The notes under the pieces: generated by a model
What the model was told of the DNA's origin: nothing
Database searches by the model: none
Seen by the model: the letters and a program-made list of their open reading frames with translations, nothing else
Shown: positions 9,056 to 19,662 of the stretch, piece after piece
Layout of the letters: every line of letters starts with the position of its first letter
Position numbering within the stretch: position 1 is the first letter of the stretch
Source: Comamonadaceae bacterium
GTDB lineage: Bacteria > Pseudomonadota > Gammaproteobacteria > Burkholderiales > Burkholderiaceae_C
Length of the DNA stretch: 64,000 bases
Direction of reading: 5' to 3'
Assembly (NCBI GenBank): GCA_027486755.1
Contig: JAIXOM010000056.1
Coordinates: 1 to 64,000, forward strand
Made by a program: the position numbers and the translations under genes

Positions 9056-9105
9056 GCGATGATTTTAGGGAGCTTTCGGGCGTCGCCGAACTGGGGTCCG
9101 ACAGC

Positions 9106-9133
9106 CTTGAAAAGGCCACAAGTCGCCCTCAGT
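9106..9133 (+). promoter_or_regulatory. Candidate sigma-32 heat-shock promoter of clpB
   Basis: CTTGAAA at 9106-9112 is a perfect sigma-32 -35 element. After a 13-base spacer comes CCCTCAGT (9126-9133), a weak match to the CCCCATNT -10 element. The clpB ATG is at 9162. clpB is a sigma-32 gene in E. coli; use of this site here is inferred. Confidence 0.5.
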
Positions 9134-9161
9134 TGCCTCATCAAGCCAGCCAGGAGCCGTC

Positions 9162-11774
<2,613 letters not shown>

Positions 11775-11894
11775 GGGCGGGGTGAGAGTGGGGTGAGGGC
11801 GGGCCGGGAGCGGGCCTAGGCGCTGTACAGGATGTGACTGGCACCCAGGCCCAGCCAGAGGGCCAGCCATGGCCTTGCGGCTACCATAGCGCGC

Positions 11895-13112
11895 ATGAGT
11901 TCTTCCAGCATTGCCGCGAACGACGTACCGACCCAGCCCTTGCGGCAGGACGTGATCCTTATGTCGCTGGTGGGCGCTGCCCACATGATTAGCCACTTCA
12001 GCCAGCTGCTGCTGCCGCCGCTGTTTCCCTGGCTCAAAGATCAGTTCAACGTCAGCTACGCTGAACTGGGTTTCGTCTTGACCGTGTTTTACGTGGTCTC
12101 CTGCGCGGTGCAGGCGGTGGCCGGCTTTCTGGTCGATCGCTTCGGCCCTCGCCCTGTCCTGTACGTCGGCATGGCGGCCATCGCGGTGTCTTGCTTTGGC
12201 TATGCGCTGAGTACCAATTACTGGATGCTCACCTTCTTTGCGGCGCTCTGTGGCCTGGGCAATGGCGTGTTTCATCCGGTGGACTACACCTTTATCAACC
12301 GCCGCATCGCGCCCAAACGTTTGGGTCATGCCTATAGTGCGCACGGAATCACGGGTACCTTGGGCTGGGTCATCGCGCCGGGCATGATGACCGGCGTGGC
12401 CCTGCTGCACTCCTGGCAGGCGGCGCTGGCCTCGGCGGGCCTGCTCACGGTGGCGGTGTTGGCCCTGCTGCTGTTCAATCACCGGCGCCTTTCCCTGGAG
12501 CTCAAGCCAGAGCGGCAGGGCGGCGACGAGGACGGTAATTTTGACTTTCTCAAGCTGCCAGCCGTCTGGCTGTGTTTCGGCTTTTTCTTTCTTTTTGCGG
12601 CTGTCCTGGGCGTGGTGCAGGCCTTCGCCCCGGAGGCCAGCCGGCAGTTGCACAACATGGAGCTGGCCAGCGTGGCCCTGTGCCTGACGCTCTACATGGT
12701 GGGCAGCGCCAGCGGCATGGTGGTGGGCGGGTTTCTGGTGCAAGACCCCACCCGCAGCGACAAAGTGGTGGCCTTGGCCTTTACCGTGGCGGCCAGTGTG
12801 GCCCTGGTGCTGGCCCTGGCTCCAGTGGCGGCCTGGCTGGTGCCGGTGCTGTTTGCCATCATGGGTCTGGCCTCGGGTACCTCCGGCCCTTCCCGCGACC
12901 TGCTGGTCAAGCGCACCACGCCGGCCAATGCCTCGGGCCGGGTCTATGGTGTGGTCTACGGCGGGCTTGACGTGGGGCAGGCCATCACGCCACTGATTTT
13001 TGGTCTGCTGATGGACCATGGCCAGTTCCGGGGTGTGCTCATCGGCATGGCTCTGCTGCAGATCACCCTGATCTTTAGCGCCTTCAAGCTGCGCAGCGTC
13101 GCCCGGATCTGA
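11895..13112 (+). CDS. MFS transporter, fosmidomycin-resistance-like
   Basis: 405 residues with about 12 transmembrane segments. After a 20-residue cytoplasmic start it has HMISHFSQLLLPPLFPWLKD and GNGVFHPVDYTF, which resemble the Fsr (fosmidomycin resistance) branch where a histidine/proline-rich TM segment and a GNAxFHP-like motif are conserved. The second half includes GLASGTSGPSRDLLVKRTTP. It is probably a proton-coupled exporter; the substrate is unknown. It stands between clpB and the thiamine-diphosphate enzyme, all on the same strand, separated from clpB by 120 bases. Confidence 0.8.
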   Translation: MSSSSIAANDVPTQPLRQDVILMSLVGAAHMISHFSQLLLPPLFPWLKDQFNVSYAELGFVLTVFYVVSCAVQAVAGFLVDRFGPRPVLYVGMAAIAVSCFGYALSTNYWMLTFFAALCGLGNGVFHPVDYTFINRRIAPKRLGHAYSAHGITGTLGWVIAPGMMTGVALLHSWQAALASAGLLTVAVLALLLFNHRRLSLELKPERQGGDEDGNFDFLKLPAVWLCFGFFFLFAAVLGVVQAFAPEASRQLHNMELASVALCLTLYMVGSASGMVVGGFLVQDPTRSDKVVALAFTVAASVALVLALAPVAAWLVPVLFAIMGLASGTSGPSRDLLVKRTTPANASGRVYGVVYGGLDVGQAITPLIFGLLMDHGQFRGVLIGMALLQITLIFSAFKLRSVARI

Positions 13113-13154
13113 GCCGGGTCTACCCAGCGCCACGCCGGCGGGCACAATCGGCCC

Positions 13155-14852
13155 ATGAGCCAACAGATTGCGGGGCATCTTCTCGTCGACTGCCTGATTG
13201 CCCAGGGCGTCACCCATTGCTTCGGTGTACCGGGGGAGAGTTACCTGGCGGTGCTCGACGGGCTGCACGCGCGGCGCGAGCGCATCACTTTCATCACCTG
13301 CCGGCAGGAGGGCGGGGCCGCCTTCATGGCTGAAGCCCATGGCAAGCTCACCGGCCGGCCGGGCGTGTGCATGGTCACCCGGGGGCCGGGCGCCACCAAT
13401 GCCTCCATTGCGGTGCACACCGCCTTCCAGGACTCAACCCCCTTGGTGCTGCTGGTCGGCGATGTGGCCAGCGACTGCCGCGACCGCGAGGCCTTCCAAG
13501 AGCTGAACTACGAGAGTTTTTTTGGTCCCAGCACCAAGGGCATGGCCAAGCGGGTTGAGCGCATCGATGACGCCAGCCGCATTCCTGAATATGTGGCGCG
13601 CGCCTTTGCCACCGCCACCAACGGCCGGCCCGGGCCAGTGGTGCTGGTGCTGCCCGAAGACATGCTGATGAGCCCGACCGACGCACAGCCCCTGGCCGCA
13701 ATGCCAGCGGTGCAAGCCTGGAGCGACCCCGGCAGCTTGCGCACGCTGCGCACCATGCTGCTGGACAGTCAGCGGCCGCTGGTGATTGCCGGTGGCAGCG
13801 GCTGGACGCCGCAGGCCGCGCAGGCGCTCGAGCGTTTTGCTGAGAACTGGCAGTTGCCGGTGGCCAATGCCTTTCGCTTCCAAGATACCTTCGACAACCA
13901 CCACCGCCTGTATGCCGGCGAGGTGGGGATAGGCATCAATCCCAAGCTCGCTGAGCGGGTGCGGCAGAGCGATCTGCTGATCGTGATCGGCCCCCGCCTG
14001 GGCGAGATGACCACCGGCAGCTACACCCTGCTCAAGCCGCCCAAGCTCGCGCAAAAGCTGGTGCACATCCACGCCAGCGCCGAGGAGTTGCACCGGGTCT
14101 ATCAGGCCGATCTGGCGATCAACGCCACCATGAACGCCGCAGCGCGCTCGCTGGAGGTGCTCACCGCGCCGGTCAGCCTGCCCTGGCAGGACTGGACCGC
14201 GCAGGCCAACGCGGACTACCTGGCCAATCTGCAGCCGCCGCCGGCCGGCACCTGGCCGGGCGAGATCGACATGCCGGCCATCGTCGCCCTGCTGCAAAAA
14301 CACCTGCCGGCCGATGCGGTGCTGACCAACGGCGCTGGTAATTTTGCCAGCTGGGTACACCGTTTCTTCAAGCACCACGGCCTGGCCAAAGGCCACAAGA
14401 CCCAGCTCGCGCCGACCGTGGGCGCCATGGGCTATGGGGTGCCGGCGGGTATTGCGGCTGCGATCACCACCGGCCGCGTGGCGCTGACCATGGCTGGCGA
14501 CGGCGACTTTCTCATGAATGGGCAGGAGCTGGCCACGGCGGTGCAGCATGGTGGCAAAAGCATTATCGTGCTGCTCAACAACGGCATGTACGGCACCATC
14601 CGCATGCACCAGGAGCGCGAGTTCCCCGAGCATTCAAGCGGCTCGCAACTGCGCAATCCGGACTTCGTGGCTTTGGCACTTGCCTACGGCTATGCCGGCC
14701 AGCGCATCGAGCGCACCGCCGAGTTCGAGCCGGCGCTGCTGGCGGCCTTGCAGCGCCCGCAAGGCACATTGATCGAGGTGATGCTTAACCCCGAGGTGAT
14801 CACCACCCGCGGCACGCTTTCGGCTATTACCGAGCAGGCCAAGCGGCGCTGA
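13155..14852 (+). CDS. Thiamine-diphosphate-dependent enzyme, acetolactate-synthase-like
   Basis: 565 residues with the three-domain POX/ALS fold. The N-terminal PYR domain holds the catalytic glutamate (about E51, in CRQEGGAAFMAEAHG), the central domain is about 190-320, and the C-terminal PP domain has the ThDP/Mg motif GDGDFLMNGQELATA through NNGMYGTIR (from about residue 448). No small regulatory subunit gene follows, so this is probably not the biosynthetic IlvB; a 2-oxoacid decarboxylase or carboligase is more likely. The partner substrate is unknown. It starts 42 bases after the MFS gene and ends at a strong hairpin. Confidence 0.82.
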   Translation: MSQQIAGHLLVDCLIAQGVTHCFGVPGESYLAVLDGLHARRERITFITCRQEGGAAFMAEAHGKLTGRPGVCMVTRGPGATNASIAVHTAFQDSTPLVLLVGDVASDCRDREAFQELNYESFFGPSTKGMAKRVERIDDASRIPEYVARAFATATNGRPGPVVLVLPEDMLMSPTDAQPLAAMPAVQAWSDPGSLRTLRTMLLDSQRPLVIAGGSGWTPQAAQALERFAENWQLPVANAFRFQDTFDNHHRLYAGEVGIGINPKLAERVRQSDLLIVIGPRLGEMTTGSYTLLKPPKLAQKLVHIHASAEELHRVYQADLAINATMNAAARSLEVLTAPVSLPWQDWTAQANADYLANLQPPPAGTWPGEIDMPAIVALLQKHLPADAVLTNGAGNFASWVHRFFKHHGLAKGHKTQLAPTVGAMGYGVPAGIAAAITTGRVALTMAGDGDFLMNGQELATAVQHGGKSIIVLLNNGMYGTIRMHQEREFPEHSSGSQLRNPDFVALALAYGYAGQRIERTAEFEPALLAALQRPQGTLIEVMLNPEVITTRGTLSAITEQAKRR

Positions 14853-14890
14853 GCTTCAGGGCGCTGCCATCTTGGGCAAACGCCCATGAA

Positions 14891-14918
14891 AAAAGGCCGG
14901 TGTTGCCACCGGCCTTTT
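14891..14918. terminator. Bidirectional Rho-independent terminator
   Basis: A perfect 12-bp stem, AAAAGGCCGGTG (14891-14902) with CACCGGCCTTTT (14907-14918), and a 4-base loop. A tail rises on both strands, so it can end the thiamine-diphosphate enzyme gene on the plus strand and the SWIB/H1-like gene on the minus strand. Confidence 0.88.
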
Positions 14919-14938
14919 GCGCAATCAACGAGGGTTGA

Positions 14939-15430
14939 TTACTTGACGTGCTTGCCGATCAGGCCAGCCATCTCGAACATCGAGACTTGGGCTTTGCCAA
15001 ACACAGCTTTGAGCTTGTCGTCGGCATTGACCATGCGCTTGTTGGCCTTGTCTTGCAGACCTTTGGCCTTGATGTAGGCCCACAGCTTGCTGACGATCTC
15101 GGTGCGCGGCAGCGGCTTGTCGCCCACCACAGCAGCCAGAGCGGCGCTGGGGGCCAGCGGCTTCATGAATGCAGCATTGGGGGTGCGCTTTTTAGCTGGA
15201 GCAGCTTTCTTGGCGGGAGCCGCCTTTTTAGCCGGGGCCGCTTTTTTAGCAGGAGCGGCTTTCTTGGCTGGGGCAGCTTTCTTGGCGGGAGCCGCCTTTT
15301 TAGCCGGAGCAGCTTTTTTAGCAGGAGCGGCTTTTTTGGCCGGAGCAGCTTTCTTAGCAGCGGGCTTTTTTGCTGCAGGAGCCTTTTTGGCCGGGGCTTT
15401 CTTTGCAGGAGCTTTTTTCGCAGTTGCCAT
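14939..15430 (-). CDS. SWIB/MDM2-domain protein with histone-H1-like KKAAPA repeats
   Basis: 163 residues. The first 82 are almost only lysine, alanine and proline, built on a six-residue AAPAKK unit repeated about ten times, as in H1-like nucleoid proteins of betaproteobacteria. Residues 85-163 are a SWIB/MDM2 domain (MKPLAPSAALAAVVG, PRTEIVSKLWAYIKAKGLQD, then DDKLKAVFGKAQVSMFEM). The basic tail should bind DNA; the SWIB domain is a protein-interaction fold also found in chlamydial DNA-binding proteins. It is probably a nucleoid-associated protein; no function is proven. The start follows AAGGA. It converges on a bidirectional terminator. Confidence 0.92.
   Translation of the reverse strand: MATAKKAPAKKAPAKKAPAAKKPAAKKAAPAKKAAPAKKAAPAKKAAPAKKAAPAKKAAPAKKAAPAKKAAPAKKAAPAKKRTPNAAFMKPLAPSAALAAVVGDKPLPRTEIVSKLWAYIKAKGLQDKANKRMVNADDKLKAVFGKAQVSMFEMAGLIGKHVK
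15188..15420. repeat. 18-bp coding tandem repeat (AAPAKK)
   Basis: About ten imperfect 18-base units inside the SWIB/H1-like gene, each encoding one Ala/Pro/Lys hexapeptide. Synonymous differences between units (gccgcc, gcagct, gcggct variants) show an older array now diverging. Copy number could vary between strains by slippage or recombination. Confidence 0.85.
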
Positions 15431-15627
15431 GATTAATTTTTCCTTCTAGAAGTTTAGAAATCACCTCTTCGGGGCGCGCGCCCCTCGCGGCACTGAGGAT
15501 GCTACTGGAGAAAATCGCGTTTTCATAGGGAAAAGCCGATTTTTTCGAGAGTTTTTGTTGCAGATGCGCGCCGTGCTCAGCCCCTGCTCCCCAATGGGCG
15601 ACGCTGTGTGAGCGCTGGGAGGTCGCC

Positions 15628-15680
15628 TCAGAGGGAGCTCAGAGGGAGCTCAAAGGGAGCTCAGAGGGAGCTCAGAGGGA
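15628..15680. repeat. 11-bp tandem repeat at the 3' end of the TauE/SafE gene
   Basis: Almost five copies of TCAGAGGGAGC at 15628, 15639, 15650 (one substitution, TCAAAGGGAGC), 15661 and 15672 (partial, 9 bases). The stop codon of the permease gene (15672-15674, minus strand) is the first triplet of the last unit, so the array begins exactly at the gene end and extends downstream. Since 11 is not a multiple of three, changes in the unit that carries the stop could alter the C-terminus. Confidence 0.9.
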
Positions 15681-16490
15681 AGAAACGCCCTTCCAGAGCA
15701 TGTAGGAGGCCAGCAGGTAGAGCACGCTGGCGAAGATGCGCTTGAGCTGCTTGACCGGCAGGCGGTGCGCAATGCGCGCGCCCACCGGGGCGACGAAGAC
15801 GCTGCAGCCGGCAATGACCGCCAGCGCCGGCAGCCAGATGTAGCCAAAGGAGCCAGCGGGCAGGTCCTGTGCGCTCATGCCGGCAAACACATAGCCGGTG
15901 GCGTTGGCCAGCGCGATCGGAAAGCCCAGCGCTGCCGAGGTGGCCACCGCGTTGTGCATGGCCACATTGCACCAGGCCATGAAGGGCACGCTGATGAAGC
16001 CGCCACCGGCACCCACCAAACCGGACAGCAGGCCGATCACCCCGCCAGCCAGCCACTGCCCGCCGGCTTGCGGCATCTGCCGGCTGGGCTTGGGTTTTTT
16101 GTCCAGGAACATCTGCGTGGCAGAAAAGCCCACAAACAGGCCGAAGAAGATCGCCAAGTAGCTGCCCTTGAGCAGCACAAACAGGCCCAGGCTACTGATC
16201 AGGCTACCCAGCACGATGCCGGGTGCCAGGCTGCGCACGATGTCCCAGCGCACCGCGCCCCTGCGGTGGTGCGCACGCACGCTGGCGATCGAGGTAAAGA
16301 CGATGGTGGCCATCGAAGTGGCAATGGCCATCTTCACCGCCAGATCGGGCGGGCTGCCTCGCGTACTCATGATGATGGTGAGAAAGGGCACCATCACCAT
16401 GCCCCCGCCTATGCCCAAAAGACCAGCCAGGAAGCCCGACATCACGCCCAGGCCAATGAGTTCAAGCAGCAGCAGGGGGTCAAGTGCCAT
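15672..16490 (-). CDS. TauE/SafE family (TSUP) permease
   Basis: 272 residues with about eight hydrophobic segments in two repeated halves. Each half has the family motif: GFLAGLLGIGGGMVMVPFL near residue 17 and GLLSGLVGAGGGFISVPFM in the second half. TSUP proteins move sulfite, sulfoacetate or other organosulfur anions across the inner membrane; the substrate here is unknown. ATG 16490 starts MALDPLLLLELIG; a GTG at 16514 would add eight residues, and neither has a clear ribosome binding site. It lies about 35 bases after the 6S RNA gene on the same strand and may be co-transcribed with it. Confidence 0.87.
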   Translation of the reverse strand: MALDPLLLLELIGLGVMSGFLAGLLGIGGGMVMVPFLTIIMSTRGSPPDLAVKMAIATSMATIVFTSIASVRAHHRRGAVRWDIVRSLAPGIVLGSLISSLGLFVLLKGSYLAIFFGLFVGFSATQMFLDKKPKPSRQMPQAGGQWLAGGVIGLLSGLVGAGGGFISVPFMAWCNVAMHNAVATSAALGFPIALANATGYVFAGMSAQDLPAGSFGYIWLPALAVIAGCSVFVAPVGARIAHRLPVKQLKRIFASVLYLLASYMLWKGVSSL

Positions 16491-16523
16491 GTTTGTTCTT
16501 GGTTTTGGGGGCACGCCGCCCGA

Positions 16524-16703
16524 GAAAGGGTGTCTGCGGTGACCACCGGACCCTCATCCTGAACCGGGGTTCAGGTGGGCGAGGGCAGACTGACGTTGGG
16601 TTCATCTGACGCGAGATGATCACGCTCACCAGCCGATGTACCAAGCCCGAGCTCAAAGAGCATTGGTTCAAGGAAATATAAAGCCCGATGCGAGCCGCAG
16701 ACC
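16524..16703 (-). ncRNA. ssrS: 6S RNA
   Basis: About 180 bases, the usual 6S length, immediately downstream of zapA on the same strand as in E. coli. The closing stem pairs GTCTGCGG (5' side, complement of 16695-16702) with CCGCAGAC (3' side, complement of 16532-16539). Conserved elements follow in order: GGCTGGTGAGCGTG (compare E. coli GGTTGGTGAGCATG), CCTGAACCCCGGTTCAGG, which forms the hairpin matching E. coli CCTTGAACC/GGTTCAAGG, and the 3' flank. 6S RNA sequesters sigma-70 RNA polymerase by mimicking an open promoter. Ends are set from the closing stem and may be off by a few bases. Confidence 0.86.
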
Positions 16704-16708
16704 GCGCC

Positions 16709-16714
16709 ATTCTA
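16709..16714 (-). promoter_or_regulatory. -10 element of the 6S RNA promoter
   Basis: On the minus strand TAGAAT lies 7 bases before the predicted 6S 5' end at about 16702. No good -35 hexamer is visible 17 bases further upstream, which overlaps the downstream flank of zapA. Confidence 0.5.
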
Positions 16715-16770
16715 TGCCCTCACGAGGCCCTCGCTGGGGGCTGCTTTCGGGCTGTCCGCAGCAAGTCCGC

Positions 16771-17091
16771 TCAGAGCAGTTGGCCGTCGCCGCCCAGCGC
16801 CTGATCGAGCCTGGCCACCAGCACCGCAAGTTGTTGCGGCGGCAGCCCGGTCGAATCATTGGCTGCCACCGGGCCTGCGGCGGGGCTGCTGGCGCGCTCA
16901 CTGAGCTCGAAAGCCAGGTTCAGCGCAGCCAGCACCGCGATGCGGTCACGGGCCTTGAGCTTGCCCGCATCGCGAATCTTGCACATGGCGCCATCGACCT
17001 TGCCCACCGCATCGCGCAGCTTGTCTTCGCCGCCTTCGGGGCAGCCCAGCAAGTAGCTCTGCCCCATGATCTGCACTTCAAGCTGTTTCAT
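16771..17091 (-). CDS. zapA: Cell division protein ZapA
   Basis: 106 residues starting MKQLEVQIMGQSYLLGCPEG, the ZapA beta-strand start. Next is DKLRDAVGKVDGAMCKIRD and a C-terminal helix (LAVLVARLDQALGG) suited to coiled-coil dimerisation. ZapA crosslinks FtsZ protofilaments and stabilises the Z-ring at mid-cell. It overlaps the upstream coiled-coil gene by four bases (ATGA) and is followed by 6S RNA, a conserved arrangement in beta- and gammaproteobacteria. Confidence 0.95.
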   Translation of the reverse strand: MKQLEVQIMGQSYLLGCPEGGEDKLRDAVGKVDGAMCKIRDAGKLKARDRIAVLAALNLAFELSERASSPAAGPVAANDSTGLPPQQLAVLVARLDQALGGDGQLL

Positions 17092-17318
17092 GAGGTTGTC
17101 GTCGGCGGGGATGTGGTGTTACTGGCCGGCAGGCGTTCGAGCAGCGCATCGACCCGGGCGCGCGCTGCGCTCAGGCGCGACTTGAGGGAGTCGCGTTCCT
17201 GCGAAAGCGTTTGCACTTGTTCAGTCAGCAGGGCATTGGTGCGCTGCAATTCCTCGTAGCGCAGGAGCAGCCGCTCTACGCGGTCTGCCAGCTGATCTAG
17301 AGAGGGGGGAGTTGCCAT
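17088..17318 (-). CDS. Small coiled-coil protein, ZapB-like
   Basis: 76 residues, nearly all one heptad-rich helix (LDQLADRVERLLLRYEELQR, then LLTEQVQTLSQERDSLKSRL), ending in a Ser/Thr/Pro tail. Its length and place directly before zapA (ATGA overlap) match the TIGR02449/ZapB-like proteins that join the divisome through ZapA. Function is inferred from context and shape. Confidence 0.8.
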   Translation of the reverse strand: MATPPSLDQLADRVERLLLRYEELQRTNALLTEQVQTLSQERDSLKSRLSAARARVDALLERLPASNTTSPPTTTS

Positions 17319-17368
17319 GGCGACGCCGATTGTAGGGTTTCAGACAGGTCGCTGCGTACAATCTGTTG

Positions 17369-17600
17369 CGTTGGTGCTCGCGGTGTGGTTCGCATGCCGC
17401 AGTTCAACGGGAAGCAGGAGGTCAGGCCCCTCAGGGCCCAGCTAACCTGCGCTGCCCCCGCAACGGTAAGACGAACGGGACCTCCCCCGGCAAAACGCCC
17501 AGGAACAGGCCCCCGCTGCCCTCTACAGCCACTGAGCGCCCTGAACAAGTGCTTGGGAAGGCGAGGGCAGTTGCTTCGTCAGCCCGGATACCGGCCAACA
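17369..17600 (+). ncRNA. Cobalamin (B12) riboswitch
   Basis: The 5' leader of btuB carries the conserved blocks of the cobalamin aptamer in order: AACGGGAAGC (17405-17414), the B12 box GCTGCCCCCGCAACGGTAA (17451-17469), GCCACTGAG (17528-17536), GGGAAGGC (17555-17562) and GTCAGCCCGGATACCGGCC (17578-17596). Together they define the adenosylcobalamin-binding core. Binding should lower expression of the B12 uptake genes downstream. It starts about 50 bases from the divergent ZapB-like gene. Confidence 0.95.
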
Positions 17601-17604
17601 CGGT

Positions 17605-17630
17605 GAAGGCGCGCCCCTGGGTGCGCCTTC
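17605..17630 (+). promoter_or_regulatory. Expression-platform hairpin of the B12 riboswitch
   Basis: A 12-bp stem: GAAGGCGCGCCC pairs with GGGTGCGCCTTC, with one G-T wobble and a CT loop. It is directly downstream of the aptamer and about 60 bases before the btuB start. No T run follows, so it may work with Rho or by folding against the leader rather than as a classical terminator. Confidence 0.6.
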
Positions 17631-17689
17631 GTGACGCTCATGCGCCGGCGGGGAAGCCGGTGAGGGCTTATGTTCTGGGAGGGTTCATC

Positions 17690-19657
17690 ATGAACTTTTT
17701 GTACAGGCCTGCGCGCTCGCTCGTGCTGGGCTTTGCTTTGTCTTTCTCGTTTGGGGTGGTGTGGGCGCAGCCGGCGACGGTGCTCGAGGAGGTGGTGGTG
17801 ACGGCGACGCGGGTGCCGCAGAGCTCGGGCGCGCTGGCAGCTGGGGTCACTGTGATCGACGCTGCAGCCATTCGTGCGATGGGCGCGACCAGCGTCAATG
17901 AGGCCATACGCTGGCTGGCGGGAGTACCCGGGCGGACCAGTACCTCAGGCGGCTCAGATCAATCGCTGGACCTGCGGGGCTTTGGCGAGACGGCCGAGAG
18001 CAATTTGGTGGTTCTGGTCGACGGCGTTCGGCAAAACGAAGGCGATTCTGGCGGTACCAGCCTGTCTTGGCTGCCCATTGAAAGCGTACAGCGTATTGAA
18101 ATTTTGCGGGGTAGCGCCGCGGTGCTTTATGGTGATGGTGCCACTGGCGGGGTCATCAACGTGCTGACCGGCGGATCCATGGCCAAGCCGGGCGCTCAGG
18201 CGCAGCTGGGCCTGGGCTCTGACAGCCTGCGGCAGGCCAAGGCGCAGCTGTCGGGCGCGGCCCAGGACTGGCGCTGGCAGCTCAGTGCATCTGCCCTGGA
18301 CGGAAACTCCTACCGGGAAAACTTTGACCGCAGCGAACGCAATGGCGTGGCTCGGGTGTCTTGGGACAGCGAGGGGCTGTCCTTGACGGCCCGCCTTGGG
18401 CTTGCTTCATCCCGGGGCGGTTTGCCCGGCGGTTTGACGCCGGCCGAGGCGCGCGCCACGCCGTCCAAAAGCTTCAAGCTCTTGGACCGCGGGGAGCAGG
18501 AGTCGGCCAATCTGCTGCTTGACGCCCAATTCAATCTGGCCGATTGGCGCATGGCCATCGATTTGAGCCAGCGCCAGTCCGACACCTTTTCGAACTATGT
18601 CTCTGACGGCTACCTGGCCAATGTCGCCATCACATCGGCCCGTCAAAGCGTTCGCAGCTGGCGAGATTACTCCGCTTTGGGCACCGACATGCGCACCCAG
18701 CTGGGCATTGATTTGGAAACCTGGGACGCCGAACGTGTCAACAAAGCCGATTGGGGTAACAGCCAAGTGAAGGTACGCCAGCGTTCCCAGGCGGTGTATT
18801 TGCGGCAGGAGGCGGCATGGCCAGCTCAGGGTTGGAGAGGCTCTGCCGGCGTTCGTCGAACGCTGGCCGAGCGCAGCGTGACTGGCGCTCAGGCTGGCCG
18901 CATTGAGCCCGACAACACCAGCTGGGAGCTGGGCGTGGTCCGAACCATTGCCAAAGCCGGCGAAGCTTATGGGCGCCTGAGCACGAGCTTTCGATTGCCC
19001 AATGCGGACGAGTTCAGCTGCTATGTGGGCTACGGAGGCTGCACCAACAGCTCGGTAAGTATTCTCAAGCCGCAAACCTCGCGCGACTTGGAGCTGGGTT
19101 GGCGCCAATCCGATGCCCAAGGGCTGAGGGCGGTGCGCTTGTACCGCTCCAATGTGCGGCAGGAAATTGGCCTGGATGCAAGCCAGTTCAATAACGTCAA
19201 CTACGATCCCACCCGCCGCCAGGGCATAGAGTCCGAGCTGAAATGGAAGTTGGGCAAAGCCAGCGAGCTTGGCGCTGTGTTGAACCTGCGCAGTGCTCGC
19301 TTTGTGGAGGGCACTTACTCAGGACGGACTGTGCCCTTGGTCTCGGCGCAAACCCTGACCGTGACTGTCCGTCATCAGCTGGACGGCCAGCAAACTTTGA
19401 GCTGGGCGACGCAGATGCAATCGGCGCAGCGCATTGCCGGCGACTTGGACAACAGCTGCACCGATCGCATTGCCAGCTATAGCGTCAGCCGGGCCCGCTA
19501 CGCTTACGCTGAGGGTGCTTGGGAGTGGGCGCTGACGGTCAACAACGTCTTTGACAAGCAGTATTACAACTACCGCACCCGCTGTGACGCGAGCAAGCGT
19601 TCGGTTTATCCTGAGGTTGGCAGAAGCTGGCTGGTGACCGCTCAGCGCGCCTTTTGA
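17690..19657 (+). CDS. btuB: TonB-dependent vitamin B12 outer-membrane receptor
   Basis: 655 residues. A Sec signal peptide ends at VVWAQ and is followed by a TonB box EEVVVTATR. The plug domain has VNEAIRWLAGVPG, LDLRGFGET, VVLVDGVRQNEGD and ILRGSAAVLYGDGATGGVIN; a beta-barrel runs to the C-terminal phenylalanine. BtuB binds cobalamin outside the cell and takes it up with energy from TonB-ExbBD. The ATG at 17690 follows GGGAGG by about 7 bases; the frame runs upstream through the riboswitch, which is not coding. The riboswitch and following btuF/C/D genes support the assignment. Confidence 0.93.
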   Translation: MNFLYRPARSLVLGFALSFSFGVVWAQPATVLEEVVVTATRVPQSSGALAAGVTVIDAAAIRAMGATSVNEAIRWLAGVPGRTSTSGGSDQSLDLRGFGETAESNLVVLVDGVRQNEGDSGGTSLSWLPIESVQRIEILRGSAAVLYGDGATGGVINVLTGGSMAKPGAQAQLGLGSDSLRQAKAQLSGAAQDWRWQLSASALDGNSYRENFDRSERNGVARVSWDSEGLSLTARLGLASSRGGLPGGLTPAEARATPSKSFKLLDRGEQESANLLLDAQFNLADWRMAIDLSQRQSDTFSNYVSDGYLANVAITSARQSVRSWRDYSALGTDMRTQLGIDLETWDAERVNKADWGNSQVKVRQRSQAVYLRQEAAWPAQGWRGSAGVRRTLAERSVTGAQAGRIEPDNTSWELGVVRTIAKAGEAYGRLSTSFRLPNADEFSCYVGYGGCTNSSVSILKPQTSRDLELGWRQSDAQGLRAVRLYRSNVRQEIGLDASQFNNVNYDPTRRQGIESELKWKLGKASELGAVLNLRSARFVEGTYSGRTVPLVSAQTLTVTVRHQLDGQQTLSWATQMQSAQRIAGDLDNSCTDRIASYSVSRARYAYAEGAWEWALTVNNVFDKQYYNYRTRCDASKRSVYPEVGRSWLVTAQRAF

Positions 19658-19662
19658 TCCCC

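Noticed and set aside
15188..15680. CRISPR-like array from the tandem repeats
   Set aside because: The 18-base units are coding and contiguous; the 11-base units have no spacers; no cas genes are present.
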